The position numbers and the translations under genes were made by a program. From an uncultured Lachnospiraceae bacterium (lineage in GTDB: Bacteria > Bacillota > Clostridia > Lachnospirales > Lachnospiraceae), in the NCBI GenBank assembly GCA_947651335.1, contig CANSYV010000087.1:1-6286 (forward strand): a stretch of DNA of 6,286 nt. Direction: 5' to 3'. This document shows, piece after piece, positions 5,283-6,286 of this stretch; the stretch's first letter is position 1; every line of letters starts with the position of its first letter. Below the pieces are notes generated by a model, which saw only the letters and a program-made list of their open reading frames with translations, was not told the origin of the DNA and made no database searches.

Positions 5283-6286
5283 CTATTCCATTACCACCGT
5301 ACATCCTTCTACGATGTAACACCAGCTGGGAGCTGATCGGTCTTCCTGCTCGGGGAAATGTTCCCCCTCTTTGGCTTCATATGTTTCCCCCTCCGGGCTG
5401 ACTCCTTTCAGCGGTCCTTCAAATACATGCAGTTCACCAGAGCGCATCTTTTCCGTGGCTTCGTCGATGGCTTCCTGAGTGCCCTCAGCCGCAATATCTG
5501 TATTCAGCGGCGATAGGTAGATCGAATCTGATTTGCCGTCTTCGGACAGTCCTGTACACCAGTCAACAGGGATGTCTGTCCCGTCTATGACAGCCTGTAC
5601 AGCTTCCGTCAGGTAAATACTCCAGTCCACACATGCGGAAACCAGGGAGGCTTTCGGCGCTGCAGGCATAGTGTCTGTGTTGTAGCCTGCCTGCCATACA
5701 CCGTTCTTTTCCGCCGTGGTGGCGGGAGCGGTGGAATCGGAATGCTGGGAAACCACATCACATCCGTTGTCAATGAGGGCCTGGGTTACTTCAGCCTCTT
5801 TTTTCGGGTCATTCCAGGAATTGGTATACTGGATCTCCATGGTCACATCCGGGTTGACGCTCTTTGCGCCTAAGTAGAAACTGGTAAATCCGCTGATTAC
5901 TTCCGCATAGGGAAACGCGGCCACAAATCCCAGCTTATTAGTCTCGGTCTTCAGGCCGGCGGCGATTCCGGTGAGATAGCGGGCCTGGCACACTGTGGGA
6001 AAATAGTTGTGCAGATTAGCAAGGCCGGTCTCTGCCGCCTGGTAACCGGTACAGTGGCAGAATTGTACATCCGGATATTCTTTAGCCACCTCCACCATGT
6101 AATCTTCAAAACCGAAGCTTGTGGCAAATACGATGTTGCACCCAGCATCCATCAGTTCCCGCAGGGCAGTGTCACATTCTGCATCCTCCGGTATGTCGAA
6201 TTTGTTTATAATCTGGTCGTCTGACAGTCCCAGGTTTTCCTGCATCTGCTTGGTGCCCTGGTCATGGTTATAAGTATAGCCCATAT
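5283..6286 (-). CDS. BMP-family ABC transporter substrate-binding lipoprotein, N-terminus outside the window
   Basis: About 334 codons of a type I periplasmic-binding-like protein of the BMP/PnrA family (Pfam Bmp, COG1744); the frame is open at the window edge, so the signal peptide, lipobox cysteine and first mature strand are missing. The methionine at 6284 is internal, not the start. Seen (counted from that Met): GYTYNHDQG (2-10), the counterpart of the GWTYxHDxG segment in one BMP clade; DAGCNIVFATSFGFEDY (46-62); AKEYPDVQFCHCTGY (67-81); QARYLTGIAAG (100-110); NKLGFVAAFPYAEVI (116-130); GAKSVNPDVTMEI; NSWNDPKKEAEVTQALIDNGCDVV; and QAGYNTDTM toward the C-terminal lobe. The protein would capture ligand outside the cell and deliver it to the permeases encoded downstream. 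Known family members bind purine nucleosides or, in spirochaetes, riboflavin; this clade's ligand cannot be decided from the sequence. First gene of the operon visible here. Confidence 0.93.
   Translation of the reverse strand, partial: MGYTYNHDQGTKQMQENLGLSDDQIINKFDIPEDAECDTALRELMDAGCNIVFATSFGFEDYMVEVAKEYPDVQFCHCTGYQAAETGLANLHNYFPTVCQARYLTGIAAGLKTETNKLGFVAAFPYAEVISGFTSFYLGAKSVNPDVTMEIQYTNSWNDPKKEAEVTQALIDNGCDVVSQHSDSTAPATTAEKNGVWQAGYNTDTMPAAPKASLVSACVDWSIYLTEAVQAVIDGTDIPVDWCTGLSEDGKSDSIYLSPLNTDIAAEGTQEAIDEATEKMRSGELHVFEGPLKGVSPEGETYEAKEGEHFPEQEDRSAPSWCYIVEGCTVVME

Noticed and set aside
6282..6284. ATG as start of the binding protein
   Set aside because: The frame remains open to the window edge and the residues after this Met match the inside of the BMP domain, not a signal peptide.
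1..6286. CRISPR array, tRNA, rRNA or riboswitch
   Set aside because: No regularly spaced repeats, no CCA-ended cloverleaf and no conserved riboswitch core were seen; the operon leader, where a riboswitch might be, lies outside.

Overview
The window looks like chromosomal DNA from a Clostridia-type Firmicute, most probably Lachnospiraceae. This rests on strong AGGAGG-type ribosome sites, TnpV and ParM/HTH proteins typical of integrative elements in that group, and a BMP-type nucleoside ABC transporter. Nearly everything is encoded on the minus strand, so genes read from right to left. No genome-level identification was possible from sequence alone.

Right part (about 1401-6286), GC-richer and intact: one transport operon, read leftward. 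It holds a BMP-family substrate-binding lipoprotein (its N-terminus lies beyond the window), a tandem-NBD ABC ATPase, a COG4603-type permease and a COG1079-type permease. The last three start with good Shine-Dalgarno sites, and both permease starts overlap the previous stop by ATGA. A strong hairpin lies between the binding-protein and ATPase genes and could tune binding protein over transporter. A classical intrinsic terminator ends the operon at about 1401-1432. Between the last permease and this terminator is a 38-codon hydrophobic small ORF with no good ribosome site. Together the genes would make a lipoprotein-dependent importer, probably for nucleosides, although the exact ligand (purine nucleoside, other nucleoside, riboflavin-like) cannot be read from the sequence. 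The operon promoter is outside the window.

Left part (about 1-1400), clearly AT-richer: a decaying mobile-element segment. Read leftward, it has an apparently intact tnpV-like gene, a leader with a strong terminator/attenuator hairpin, and a gene for the N-terminal winged-helix part of a replication-initiator-like protein. That protein stops after 104 residues and is followed by out-of-frame traces of its Pro-rich linker. Next come the first codons of a ParM/actin-like segregation ATPase (VIGIDHGYGN motif). The ParM gene is cut at base 54/55 by the 3' end of a group II intron lying in the opposite (plus) orientation. Domain VI with its bulged branch-point adenosine is fully visible, while the intron body lies to the left of the window.

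Overall: a conventional nucleoside-type ABC operon with a degraded Tn4451/Tn1549-like module next to its 3' end. I see no CRISPR array, no tRNA or rRNA gene, and no convincing evidence of a wholly new system. The most interesting points are the intron/parM junction, the leader hairpin before the initiator-like gene, and the small ORF at the operon end.
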